Shown: in pieces, positions 53,243 through 64,000 of the stretch
Position numbering within the stretch: the stretch's first letter is position 1
Layout: each line of letters begins with the position of its first letter
Source: Bimuria novae-zelandiae CBS 107.79
Lineage: Eukaryota > Ascomycota > Dothideomycetes > Pleosporales > Didymosphaeriaceae
Length of the DNA: 64,000 nucleotides
Direction: 5' to 3'
Assembly (NCBI GenBank): GCA_010015655.1
Contig: ML976717.1
Location: 120,963 to 184,962, forward strand
Notes under the pieces: generated by a model
Seen by the model: only the letters and a program-made list of their open reading frames with translations
What the model was told of the DNA's origin: nothing
The model's database searches: none
Translations under genes and position numbers: made by a program

Positions 53243-56200
53243 ATGGCTGAGTCGCAGGAGAGCGCAAGGCTCCAGGATAATTTTTACGATGTGAGTTGTC
53301 TTGCCGTCGCATAGCTGCAGTGCGGCAGCACCCTGGTCGCTCTTTCCACAGATCATGAGTCGTGCATCTGAGTGGCGCTGACGCCATTAGGACCCGTCAC
53401 AACTCTCTCAACTACTGCGCCAGCGCGCAGGCGTCCATTCTGTCTTTCACTTTAGCAACTCGACTGCCTCTCATTCTATCAATCCGACGCACACACTCAC
53501 TACCGAAGGGCTGCCTAGCCCGCAGCCCGCCGCCCCCGCTCCTTCACTTTCACCCACGCGCGCAGCTTCCCGACGCGTCCGCTTTGACTCGCGACATGCG
53601 ACCCCGAGTCTTTCCAAACACAACTCCGCGCCGGCTAGCACGGGGGAATTATTAACGGAGAAGGAGAACACGCGTAGAATGTACCAGACCTTTAACGGCA
53701 CCATGGACGCTCCCGGCGATACGCAGCTCGATCCCGAGATCTTCAAGGAACTTACCAGCGGTCTTTTTGGGAGTAACAGCATGATCGGAGTCCCCCAAGA
53801 GCCTCCCGTGCCGGCGGCTGAAGACGGGAGTTCGGAGTCGGCGAGAGACTTCGTGGTCGTATCAAGCCAAGAGCAGCGCAGCGGTGGCATCACCAGCCCT
53901 GTGACGATCAACAACGACCCGGAGACGCAATATCGAGCTCAGTACGCAGAGACGAGCCCCCTCAAGCTGCTGCAGACCCCGGCGGCATACAATGGCAGGA
54001 AGCGGGACAGCCAGGGCCAGGAGCTGAGCTCGGTGGCCAAGGAAACACCAGGCACAGATCTGTCGGCGTCTGCTTTCTTTGGCTTTGGCGATACGGCTGC
54101 TAGCTATGGCATGTCTCTCACACAGGCTTTCAATGCTACGCAGGCAAAGACGTCGCCAGCTGTCGGCCACGCCATCGAGGATGTGGTCTTCCAACGTCCT
54201 TCTCCAAACTTCGCGCGTCCGCGCCATTCTAGCCCGGATGCTACCATGTCAAGTCCGATCAAGACGTATACCAATCGAAGGCAGCCGGTGGACGAGGCCG
54301 TTCTGAGGTCCTCGAGTGAGCCGCGGGTCGAGTATGAATCTATGAAGCACTCGCAAGAACGACGCAGCCGGGAACGCGAAAGCGAAGAGATTGGTGTCAT
54401 TGAGAGACAGGACAGCTGGGAGGAACCTACTGGGCTTGAGAAGCAGTTCGCCCGACAAAAAGCAAAAGATCGATTCGAGCGAGAGGCGGCCAGATCGCTT
54501 GCAGCCGTGTCTGCTCCAACACCCTCAGCACGTCGGACCCGCAAGGGTGGCTTGAGTCCTAAGCGCGCGACTACCATGTCTCCGGTCAAGGTTAAAAGAA
54601 CAGAGCGTACCTCTTATCACGGTCCCTACGATGGTGCGGGTGCGGATCACCGAGACGAAGTTTCTCAACCTCCGCGAAACCCTGATTACGATGACGAATC
54701 ACCCGACGAACTTGCGTCGCATGAAGACCTTTTCAACCGCTCTCCTGCACTGACCACTACCGTGAGAGATCCTGGCCTGCGTCAACGCATACAAGTACCC
54801 TACACCTCTTCACACCCACCACCTGCTCTTTCAGGGCACACTTCGCGCAGCCACTCTCAACCCGAAGTCTCATCGTCTCAGGTGCCACCTGAGTCACAAG
54901 TCCGAGCATCGGCGTCTCAACCTGTACCTAGAAGGCTCTCCAGACTCAGGAGCAGCAAAGAAACAGAAGTAGTCATGAACTCGCAACCGGAACCTTCACA
55001 ATCTGCTCCACTGCGTTTCCCTTCTTCACCTTCGACGAACCAGTATTCCATCAATCAGACCACGATGCTTCCTCGATTCGATGCGATCAGCTCGCCCATG
55101 TCTTCGATGGTACCTATGCCACCCAAATCTAGCTCGCCAGAATTTGGAATGCCGGTGGACCGAGAAGATTTTGATGAAGAGGCAGAAGAACGTGTTCCTA
55201 GTAGTCCGCCTCTCATTGCACCTGAAGATGATATCATCTATGATGAACATTCAGACGATGAGCTAGGAGACTTCGAGGGTCGCGGACATGAAGAAGATGT
55301 CATCATGGGAGATGGTGAGGACCGTGACGGTTTCCCCCCGGCACAAGATGACGATGTGGTACAACCACAGTCTGGAGATGAGGGAGAAGATGAGGGCAAA
55401 TCCGACGAGGTTCCCGAGACGATGGAGCATGAGCATAACGATTTGATCCGCTCTACTCACCCAGGAGACAAACATTACGAAAGCACGATCACATCCAAGA
55501 GCCCAACTCAGGCAGATCGACAACCCACACTGCCCGAGGACGATACGCTCGAAGAGACGCAGCTTTCGTTCTCCCCTAACGCCGGCAATGCCGTACAGCC
55601 CGATATCTCCACAGAAGTTAACGCAGTCGTGAAGTCGGAGACTGTAGCTCATGACGGGCGTGACCAGCATTTTGAAGCTGCAAAGGAGCCTCAGTCGACG
55701 TCCCAAGATGTGAATGTGACTGACAACACTCGAAACGAAAGCGTGTCTACTCCTGTTCCTGCACCCACCAAGCGAACTTCGTTATTAGATATCGCAAACT
55801 TACCAGACACGCAGCGCTCGGTGAATCTTGACGAACTCGATATCCCGCAACTTAGTGTTGACGAAGACTCCGATGACCCGCTGAACGCGATCATGGCACA
55901 GAATGCGCCTTCCCATCCGCGGAAGAAACGTAGGACCACTTATAGCACGAAGAAAGCGATACGGGACCAGGTCAAAGATACGGATCCCTTATCGGATGCC
56001 TTGTCCAGCTCACCGCAGCCTGACGTATCGTACACACCTGGTTGGTCTCCACCCACGACCCAAGATCGAGGAGCGCGAGGAGCACAAGCAGCTGCCCGGG
56101 CTTTGAACGAAGCTCGCGTTACGCAATCAGCGACGTTGAAGTCCAAGTCACCCTTTAAGCTAGCCCAACCTCAGACTCCTCGATCGGGTGCGTTGAAACC

Positions 56201-57899
56201 TGTCAACAAGGCATTGCTCTCCAAATCGCCGGGCAAAACATCCTCGAAGGGCAGTCGCCAGGACCGAGATGAGGAGCCCACGACACCTTCTCGATCTACC
56301 GGCATAGATCATGCCGACATAGAGATGCATGACGCAGGTCGTCTTGATACCGAGAATGAGCCCGTGCAAGATGCAGAGATCAATGATGTTGAGCAAGACA
56401 TCACTCCTGCAACTGATGAGTTCGTGGACAATCCATCTGGAGAGCGCCCTCTGCCCAACCGCGTCTTCGCTTATTGGCCAGGGAAAGGTTACTACCCTGC
56501 AACATGCATCGGTCGCGTAGACACGCATCGTCTGCGTGTCCGCTACGACGATGGTCAGGTGAACACGCTTGAGGCTACACAAGTGCGTGCGCTTGATCTC
56601 CGCGCTAGAGATCAGGTCAAGATTGACATTACTGGGATGAAGAAGTTCACATATATTGTGATAGGCTTCAAAGACAAAGTCAATCTCGAAGACCCGGCAC
56701 TCGAATATCCAGTCACTAACCGCCACGGTTACGCGACTATTGTTTTGGAACAGAAGGTACGGGACAGCCTGCCTGCAGGGGCCTCCACGCAGCCGAAGGA
56801 GCACGTTGATGTTCCGGTAGATAACATCTACCTCACTACTCAACTGTGGGGTCGCATAAAAGATCGTACATTCCAGTACAAGCCAGGCGCCACCCCGGAT
56901 TCGCGAGTTGCAACACCCAAGACAGTGGAATCTGCCATCCCAGTCGCGACCACGCTCCGTAAGAGCACTACCCGGCCTTCTCTGCTTCGTGATTCAACCG
57001 TCCGCGCATCTTCGATTGCTTCTTCGACACGTTCAAGTGGCAACGTCTTCTCCAACATGGCATTTGCCATCACTTCAACAAGCGAGGCGATCAACAGGGA
57101 TGGTTTAAGCAAACTCATAACATCCAATGGAGGATTACTTGTAGACGATGGCTTCCACGAGCTGTTTGACACCGACTCCTATGACGCGCCTGCGTCCTCT
57201 GCCAGCTCGGCCAAAGCTCCGCCATCTTCGATGCATGGTTTGCAGCTCAAGCGAGAGAACGAGGATCTGCATTTCGTAGCGCTCATCAGCGAGTCATTCT
57301 CTCGCAAGCCTAAGTTTATCCAGGCACTTGCGCTAAACATTCCATGCCTGCATCTACGCTGGGTTCACGACTCTATAGCAGCCGGACATGCCCTTCCGTT
57401 CCCGAAATATCTCCTCCCGGCTGGGGTGTCAACATTCCTGGATCCTGCGGGTGTCGTACGTTCACGCGATATGCCAATCTATGACCCTACCGCCGACGAT
57501 GTCACCTTTGCGCAGATGGTTAAGGACCGCAAATTGTTCTTCCGTGGCCAATCCATCCTCATAGTCACTGAACAGCAGGAACAAGAACCATACATCTTCC
57601 TCACGCATGCGATGGGTGCCGCGGAAGTGGGTCAGTGCACCGATCTCGACGAGGCGAAGGACTCCGTTGAGTCTGGGGCGTGGGATTGGGTTTACATGGA
57701 TCTCAAAAAGCAGGATCTTTCTTCAGCAGCGGTGACCTTTTTGGGTAAGGGCAAGTCGAAGAAGCGCAAGCGGAACAGCGACGTCGTCAAGTCGGAAGCA
57801 CTTGTTCGCCATGGCACTGTGGGCAACAAGACGGTTAGGGTGGCGTGTTCAGAGTTTGTCATCCAGAGCGTCATTCTCGGCGCCCTCATCGAAGAGTAG
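53243..57899 (+). CDS. Rad9/Crb2/53BP1-type DNA damage checkpoint adaptor, 1518 aa
   Basis: A 16-codon first exon, 53243-53290 (MAESQESARLQDNFYD), a 100 bp intron (GTGAGT...CATTAG) and one long exon, 53391-57899. The long frame upstream of the first internal Met (53679) is open and protein-like back to the acceptor (DPSQLSQLLRQRAGVHS), so the start is earlier than the longest ATG frame suggests. The N-terminal two thirds are disordered, rich in Ser-Gln/Thr-Gln and Ser-Pro, the usual kinase targets. A Tudor-like domain follows (about residues 1030-1100; PNRVFAYWPGKGYYPATCIG), then two BRCT repeats (about 1235-1518; SLIT-like SKLITSNGGLLVDDGF; LHLRWVHDSIAAGH). This is the Crb2/53BP1 layout: binding methylated histone and phospho-H2A at breaks and recruiting the effector kinase in the nucleus. 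Confidence 0.88.
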
Positions 57900-59734
57900 G
57901 AATCGAAGAACAAGGCTGTGAACGAGCGGTGGATGGTTTCTTCGAAAGGCGTTGAGAGAATGCGATAGGCCTTGCTTTATGGATGTTGGCGGGGGAATGC
58001 ATATTTGGTACGGCGTATATGTGGCTTTCCGGCGTTTTACTATGGCGTTCACGGAGAAGGGACATCGTTACGCCACAGATACCATTGGGGAAAGGCGCAA
58101 GGGAATATATGTGTATTGTCATTTTGCAGGGCTAGGGCGTATCAGGGGCCTATGCGGCACAATATGTAGTGTACAGTGCCAGAATCGATGTCATACGATA
58201 AGAGCTTAGTGGACTCTGAACGATGTTTGCTGCTCTGATCCTCGTTCAGAGTGACTGCTTGCAACCATGCCGTCATGGCTAGTTCCTCTGGACGACGTTT
58301 ATGTTCGGCCTGTTGATGGAGTTTGATAGCCTGCTTGTAATGTGAAAGGGCCTGTAGTGTCCTACGTGGTGTCACTGCCAGCCATCGGATAAATAGTCTA
58401 TATCCCAATATTTGCTCTCACGGCTTTCGATCCCACGCATCTGAGCAGCTCAATATACGTACGCCGTCGACTTCACACTGCCCACGCTCTCAAATCTCTC
58501 GTCGCGGGAAGTTTCCGAGCCGCAACCGTGTCGTGATTCAAAGTCACAGCACCTCGCCGCTTAGACATGCTTACCTACATCCACACCTCCGACGTCAGCA
58601 GCTACAGTGCCTAAAAACCCTAGCGCACCACCACTGCTCATCTCTCCGTAATTCCCGTGTACACCTAAACGCGGACCCCTGTAACGACCACGCATGATGC
58701 CATAATCATAATCCCAAAAACCGGAGATACATCCAGTAGAGAACACGTACTCTGCTCTCCACACGACAGCTTGTCAACACGTCAAAGTTTCAGAGAGAAA
58801 TCACAGATGCAGATCTCGTCTTCCCACCCGCGTCTAAAATTACCGTGTACATGAGGAAGGATGGGTTTGCGGACAAGGGTCTTCCGCTCGGGAGAAGCTT
58901 TTGCCACGTTGAGGCTAGGTGCGACGAAGGCTGCCAGTGCCGGCTTGGTCCCGTCGCAAATTCGCATTGAATCAACAACGTCCTCGATCGCATGATCGCA
59001 ATGGAGAGGGGATGGTTAGAGAGAGGGATGGGGAGAGGCTTGGCGGGTTCCGCTTCACATGGCAGACGAAACTGGGTAAGTGTGGTGAGTGTAATTTTAG
59101 AGGAGCTGAGTGTGGCGTTCGGGAATGTAAGGGGGCGAATCGGGGTCTGGAATAGGCGGGATTGGCTAGCTAGCTAAGCCGTGAGGCTGAGATTTTTATT
59201 TCATCTTGTTTCCAGACGTCGATGGGGAGGCAATCTGGTATGTCAGGGTTGAGATGGGGGGTGAAAGTCGCAGTGCACGAGTGCGGTTGTCGTGGAAAGG
59301 GTTGATAAAAGGTGGCCCGAGGGAACGGTCGCGCCGAGGGCAAACAGATAGAGAAACACGGCGCAGCGTGGATTGGATTAGACAGACTGGACCCTGGGCC
59401 TGGCTGACGATCGCTTCTGCGTACCTCCGGACGGGCACCTGGCTATGCGCGAAAGAGGCTTGTCCCCTGGCAGATTATACCTGCCGCAATCATCCCTAGC
59501 CAGGCCCCTCCCACTGCTCATTTAGCCCTCCCGTTCCACCTTTTTGTTTCCCATACCGACTGCGTGCGGTACGGTCGTTACTCCAACACCCGCACTGTAT
59601 TATTAATATTTTGTCACTCCTTTGTCGTTCTGTTGGCGCGAGTAGTGATTTTCGATACGCTACCGCCGCCTCTGACGTCGCAGCATTCAACGAAGCCACG
59701 GGCGGTCACAACATCTCATCCACATCCAGACAGA
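57900..59734. other. Long intergenic region, no supported gene
   Basis: 1.8 kb of normal composition. A minus-strand frame at 58142-58408 (88 aa, LSHYKQAIKLHQQAEHKRRP) could be a small gene or a 3' exon, but has no splice or domain support. The part before 59735 should hold the promoter of the GT25 gene; CT-rich leader near 59510-59540. Confidence 0.4.
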
Positions 59735-61070
59735 ATGGCATCCACCATGTTCCTGACGCCGCGCGCGCTGGGCGCCTACGCCATTGTTGTTCTGCTCTTC
59801 CTCACGATCCGCCAGCTCGGCACGACACACACTTCGTACAGCACTTCGGGATGGACGTCGGGCAAGCTGTCATCGCTGCGAGGAGGCGCGTCCAGCGTCC
59901 GACCCGCCAACGCGACGCTCGACTTCCAGGAAATCATCTACATCTCGATGCCGTACCGCACGGACCGACAGGACGCGATGGCACTGATTGCCGCGCAGAC
60001 GGGCATCAAGCTCAACAAAATGATTGCGGGCGTGCCGTCGGCCGACGTGCACGAGAAGGCGCGCCCCATCAACAAGTCCAAAGAGGACCCGAGTAAGCCG
60101 TGGGTCGGCGTGTGGAGGGCGCACGCGGATGCGTGGCGGTACATCATCGACAACAACATCCAGAGCGCGCTGATCCTCGAGGACGACGTCGACTGGGACG
60201 TCAACGTGAAGGAGGTGTTTGGCCTGTGGAACTGGCAGATGAAGAACAACAACTCGCTCGCCGAGAACAACGGGCGCGGCCCGAACGGCGAGGAGTGCGA
60301 GTACGGTGCGTGTTGTCCTTTTTGCGTCGTCGTCGTTGTACTGGCACCTGTGCGGCCACGTTGACTGTTGATCCGCAGCAGGAGCACAATGCGGGACACA
60401 GTCACAGTTTGCGCGACAGCGGGGTAGCTGGTATCTGTTAAGATGAACGAACGCTAATAACCCATAGGCTGCAACTGGGACCACCTCTCCATGGGCCAGT
60501 GCATGTATAAGCCGCACCCAACTGACCGCTCCCACTTCACCTACCACGACCCCAACTCTCCCGCCATCGGCTCGCACACCATCAACTTCAAAAAGGAAAT
60601 GAAGGAACAATGGCACTACAAGGACGAGGACGCCGGCGTGCGCCTCATCACGCCCACCTACTCGCCGCTGTGCACCATGGGGTATGTCTCCCTGCCCTCA
60701 ACCCTCTCCCATGGTATACTAACAGCCCACGAGCTACGCAATGACCCAACGTGGCGCGCGCCGAGCCCTCTACCAAATTGGCGGCTTCCAGGCCATGGAC
60801 GTCCCCATCGACCTCGAGTTCATCGACCACATGAACCACGGCCGCATGGTCTCGTACACCATCTCCCCGCCGACGCTCGTCAAGTGGAAAGTGTTTGGTC
60901 CCGGCGACACCGACAACGACTACGGGCATGAGTTCAAGGCCAAGGAGGACGTCGACGCGACGCAGGGCGGCGGCCAGAGCAAGGGGCTGCTGAACAGTGC
61001 GCGCGAGGGGCTCAAGGTGCTAGACGGCCAGTTCCACAAGTGGAAGGAGGCGCCCAAGAAGCAGGGGTAA
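59735..61070 (+). CDS. Glycosyltransferase family 25 (LPS-type) protein, 373 aa
   Basis: Three exons, 59735-60305, 60468-60681, 60734-61070. Introns are 162 bp (GTGCGT...CCATAG) and 52 bp (GTATGT...ACTAACAGCCCACGAG); joins keep the frame, and the second uses the AG after CACG, not the nearer CAG. The N-terminal segment GAYAIVVLLFLTIRQL is a signal anchor, so a type II Golgi/ER protein is likely. GT25 features: YISMPYRTDRQDAMALIAAQ, VWRAHADAWRYIIDNN, SALILEDDVDWD (acidic catalytic/metal motif), and YSPLCTMGYAMTQRGARRAL after splicing, then DVPIDLEFIDHMN. It probably transfers a hexose (galactose/glucose type) to a protein or lipid; the acceptor is unknown. Confidence 0.85.
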
Positions 61071-61767
61071 TAGAGAGATTGCTTTGCTTGTGTTTCCGGT
61101 GTTGGTGTTGGTATTGGATGATAGAGAAGGAGAGTAGGAAGGATTGAATTTCAACGCCGTGCTTCTCGGAGATAGATACCATTCATTCCCTTCCCGGTCG
61201 GTCCGCAACGTAACGTCAACCTTCCGGTTTTGTATATTTATCGTCGATGACGACGTGCGAGACTGGGACAGGTGGCGCATTTCATGGCTGGGCGGGCAGC
61301 GACGGCGTTTTGAATAGGTGTCTAGTTCTTATATAAATATTGCATTGCTACCCGTACACTTTACCAGTCTTCTCGTGCTACTGCGGTATCCTCGGAGATC
61401 GATCGTGAGGGAAGGTATGATAGGAGCTGGATAACACGGTCGATCAAGTTTGTTGCGCTCCCCCACACCGCTCTTAAGCGTATTGCGAGGCTCACAACTC
61501 ACCGTGTAGAAAATCACAGAAGGCTCTCTGTCTTAGCGCTTAGGCCTGCTCCGTTCCCCGGGTCCTGGGAACGGAGAAGGAAACACTTTTTATTAGTAAA
61601 ATAGCGATTATAGCTAACTAGTATAGTAGTAATGCTGGGCAGAATTAATGGGAGAAAATAGCTTCCGTGCCAACAAACTTCCATCGTCGGCGAACCATGC
61701 ACTCACAGCTTGCCAGAGGTTTCTTTCACTCCTCTTGACAACGCAAGGCATGCGCAAGATGCGATTT

Positions 61768-61806
<39 letters not shown>

Positions 61807-62662
61807 TTAATTCCCGTCCGGTCCACCCATTACAACAGAAAACACATAGTAAATCCATTCAACTACATACACACGCACGCACACACCACGACCGTCGTCG
61901 CACCCCATACCGTCCTTCCCCACCATTCAGACAGGAGCAGCAAAGCAAAAGGTTCCGAAGACACACATACACCACCCTTTTTCCGCCGACGCCATCCCTT
62001 GCCCCCGCCACGGCACACCAGTGCCCAACCTCGCTATGCCGCTTGGATACATTTTCAGGGAAGAAAGAAAAACCAAAGGAAAAAAAGCAATATGTTGAAT
62101 GTGTGCAGTGCAGTCAGAAGCGAACGAAAGATCAGTGAGGCAATTTAGGTTATTCCGACTTATTGTCGTCGATGTGGATAGGGTCAAATGAGAGGAAGGA
62201 GTGTTGTGCTTCAAGAGAGTCGAGGAGAGACGCAAAGAGAATACAATAAAGCAAATGATTGAAAGAGAAAAGAAATTTTGGAGTGCTGATAAAACTTCCT
62301 CCCTGGCAGAATCCAAACGCAGTCCAGCAAACCATATCAAGCCTGTGTGAGCCGCCCCGTATCCGTTACTTTTACCCATGATGTCCGCCAGGCTGTTGTG
62401 ACATTTAGATGATTCCCCTGAACACCATTCCACGCTCAAGCCCGTCCAGAAGGTATCAAACACCGTCGCCGAAAAGATCTCCAGTCTATGTTCACCCGCC
62501 ATACCATAACATGCCTGCAAATGCCGCAAATCTTAAACCATTCTGTGAAAAAGTGCCCATGCAGTGAGATCTTGCCTGCGCCTTCCTAGCCGAGAAATCC
62601 GTCCCATGCCAAAATGCTCGAGCAAGATCCAAGCCTCGATGCCGATGTATGTACGAAAAAGT
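61071..62662. other. Intergenic between convergent genes, with a TC microsatellite
   Basis: 1.6 kb, no supported gene. It contains the 3' UTRs of the GT25 gene and of the minus-strand gene at 62663. AT-rich patch 61580-61630 (ttattagtaaaatagcgattatagctaactagta) looks like a small RIP-type relic. Confidence 0.45.
61771..61800. repeat. (TC)15 microsatellite
   Basis: Fifteen perfect TC units preceded by CAG and followed by ACACAATT. Confidence 0.95.
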
Positions 62663-64000
62663 TTATGCTGGGGATTTGTTCGAGGCGTTGGACGCGTTGC
62701 GGCGGTCATCGTTCACGGACAAACCACCAAATCCCGTCGAGAGGAAGGAGAAGGGATCGTTGCGTCCATCACCGCCGTTCACAGCTCCTTGGTTCGGGTA
62801 TGGGTCGGCAGAACTGAATGCGGCCTCAGCAGAGCGGCTGTCGAATGGAGTAGAATGCATTCCATTAGGAGCGTATTGCGCTCCCATGGGCGGGTACGCA
62901 CTAGCAGCACCCATCCCGGAGGGAAGAGCATAGGAGCTCGGAGGCCCGCCGTACTGCTGTGCAGGGTATCCTCCAGCAGCGAAGGGAGCCGCGCCGAATT
63001 GGCCAGCACCTGGGGTACCGCCCATGGAAGGCGGACCCATGCCGAAGCTAGAAGGCGTGTCCATCGGAGAAGGGAAGGCAGAGTCGGCGACCACAGCAGC
63101 ACCAGCACGGCTAGCACCGCAGCGGAGACACTGCACGTTCTTGGCGAAGTTGTGGTAGCCACAGCCGTTCTCACCGCACTTCCAGTCGCCAGCACGGAAC
63201 GGCACGACGCCATTTCCGCCACGGCCCATGTGGCCCTGTCCGCCGCCCATGCCGTGACCGTGGCCGTGACCCATGTGATGTTGAGGTGGGCCCATCATGG
63301 AGGGTGGGCCGTATCCGTAGCCACCGTAAGCCATTGGGTCGGCTCCGGGTGGGCCTTGTTGCATGGCCGGGAAGGAGCAGCGGAAACATGCTGTGCGACG
63401 TTGAAAGTTGGAGAAGCCGCAGGAGGGGCAGTTCCAGTCTCCTGGACGAGGGCGGTTCTTGCTGGGCGGGAACGGGCTCAAAATGTCGGCAGCGCGGTCG
63501 AGGACGCGGGGGGAGGATGGCGAGACTTCGATAGCCTTTTCGTTGAGGGCACGTCCGTTCATGCACAGACTCTCGGCGGCCTGGGACGTATTAGCAGCAA
63601 GCAACGGTTCGATGATCGCATCGTCTTACCTCTTCATGGGAGGAAAAGATGGCAAAGCCCGAGCCGGTCGGCTTGTGCTGGTCGGGTGTGCGCAGTGTCC
63701 AGAAGGCAATCGGACGACCGCCGAACTGGGTGAACCAACTTTCGAGCTCAGACTGGGTCGTATCATGGGGCAGCCCGCTCATATGCAGAATCTTACTCCG
63801 CTCAGAGAGGAATGCCCTCACGTCGGCGCGTGCGTCCATTGGTTTGGTGAGAACGTCAGGGTGATCTTGCGGGGGTTGAGACTTGCGGATGAGGCCGCGA
63901 AGTACACGAGCAAGTGTGACCGCCTCTTCCATGGCCCGCCTTGGCGAGGCAGGTGCGAGGGCCTGCAGGTGAAAGGGCAGGTTGTGTTTGATCGGGGCTG
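62663..64000 (-). CDS. Nrp1/ARP-like RNA-binding protein (RRM plus two RanBP2 zinc fingers), 3' part
   Basis: Minus strand. Exon 63630 to beyond the window edge, a 49 bp intron (GTAAGA...GCTAAT...TCCCAG, 63581-63629), last exon 62663-63580. The frame is open to position 64000, so the N-terminus is missing; the Met at 63932 is internal (preceded by FHLQALAPASPRRA). An RRM spans the intron (ILHMSGLPHDTTQSELESWF; GSGFAIFSSHEE|AAESLCMNG). Two RanBP2-type fingers follow: GDWNCPSCGFSNFQRRTACF-RC and GDWKCGENGCGYHNFAKNVQ-CLRC, with a Gly/Met/His-rich linker between. The C-terminus is low-complexity Gly/Ala/Pro/Tyr and ends NASNASNKSPA. Domain order matches yeast Nrp1 and fungal asparagine-rich proteins, linked to RNA granules. 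Confidence 0.88.

Noticed and set aside
58142..58408. 88-codon minus-strand frame as a TPR-like gene
   Set aside because: One helix-like stretch only; no repeats, no splice context, no start-site support.
59870..60616. 248-codon minus-strand frame over the GT25 gene
   Set aside because: Antisense shadow in GC-rich coding sequence; the + strand has GT25 motifs and correct splice joins.
62564..63733. 389-codon + strand frame over the last gene
   Set aside because: Antisense shadow of the GC-rich Nrp1-like gene, whose minus strand has RRM, two RanBP2 fingers and a canonical intron.
1..64000. tRNA or rRNA genes
   Set aside because: I saw no cloverleaf-like A/B box arrangement or rRNA-like sequence by eye; a tRNA scan was not possible.

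Overview
The window looks like a chromosome segment of a filamentous ascomycete (Pezizomycotina, probably a Dothideomycete; the class is an inference). Spliceosomal introns are short (about 47-110 bp, GTAAGT/GTGAGT-type donors, CTAAT-like branch points). Typical fungal genes occur: a HET-domain gene, a LysM/CBM18/GH18 chitinase, a Rad9/Crb2 checkpoint protein and an Nrp1-like RanBP2-finger protein. AT-rich transposon blocks show C:G to T:A decay, with coding frames full of TAA/TAG where Gln or Trp is expected, as left by repeat-induced point mutation (RIP).

Layout. 1-9521: decayed DNA transposons, namely the 3' end of a Fot1/pogo element, a complete Fot1/pogo element (485-2596), and a 3.3 kb Tc1/mariner-type element with two convergent reading frames (2615-9519) that was itself split by a Ty3/gypsy retrotransposon (4789-8385, TSD CGACA). 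9522-27500: a small gene island holding an unrecognised protein, a wrecked killer-toxin-subunit-type chitinase gene (about 11148-25165) and an intact NmrA-like oxidoreductase. 27675-34327: two more two-gene Tc1/mariner-type elements, almost touching. 34328-40716: hemerythrin-like, small unknown, alpha/beta-hydrolase and HET genes, with two tiny solo LTRs (34781-34924, 37168-37302) in promoters. 40717-43807: a hAT element inside the HET gene. 43808-64000: ordinary gene-dense DNA with a conserved unknown protein, a ricin-B-like secreted protein, another conserved unknown, WDR89, SDH3 (complex II), Rad9/Crb2/53BP1-like, a GT25 glycosyltransferase and the 3' part of an Nrp1-like RNA-binding protein.

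The most striking object is the chitinase locus. Its LysM/CBM18 part (11148-12815) and C-terminal membrane-helix part (24713-25165) lie on the + strand. The GH18 catalytic core between them is inverted on the - strand, and is further split by a hAT element (12841-17136, TSD GTTGCAGA) and a Ty1/copia element (18193-23658, TSD GAGTC). Without the insertions the inverted piece is only about 2.1 kb and its ends coincide with the edges of the GH18 core. The hAT element in turn carries a later, undecayed non-autonomous hAT (14414-15247, TSD ATAGAGAT). The target-site duplications, nesting and an 'empty site' in a sister element give a relative history of insertions for much of the window.

All exon/intron structures were worked out by eye from reading frames and splice signals. 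No database search was possible.
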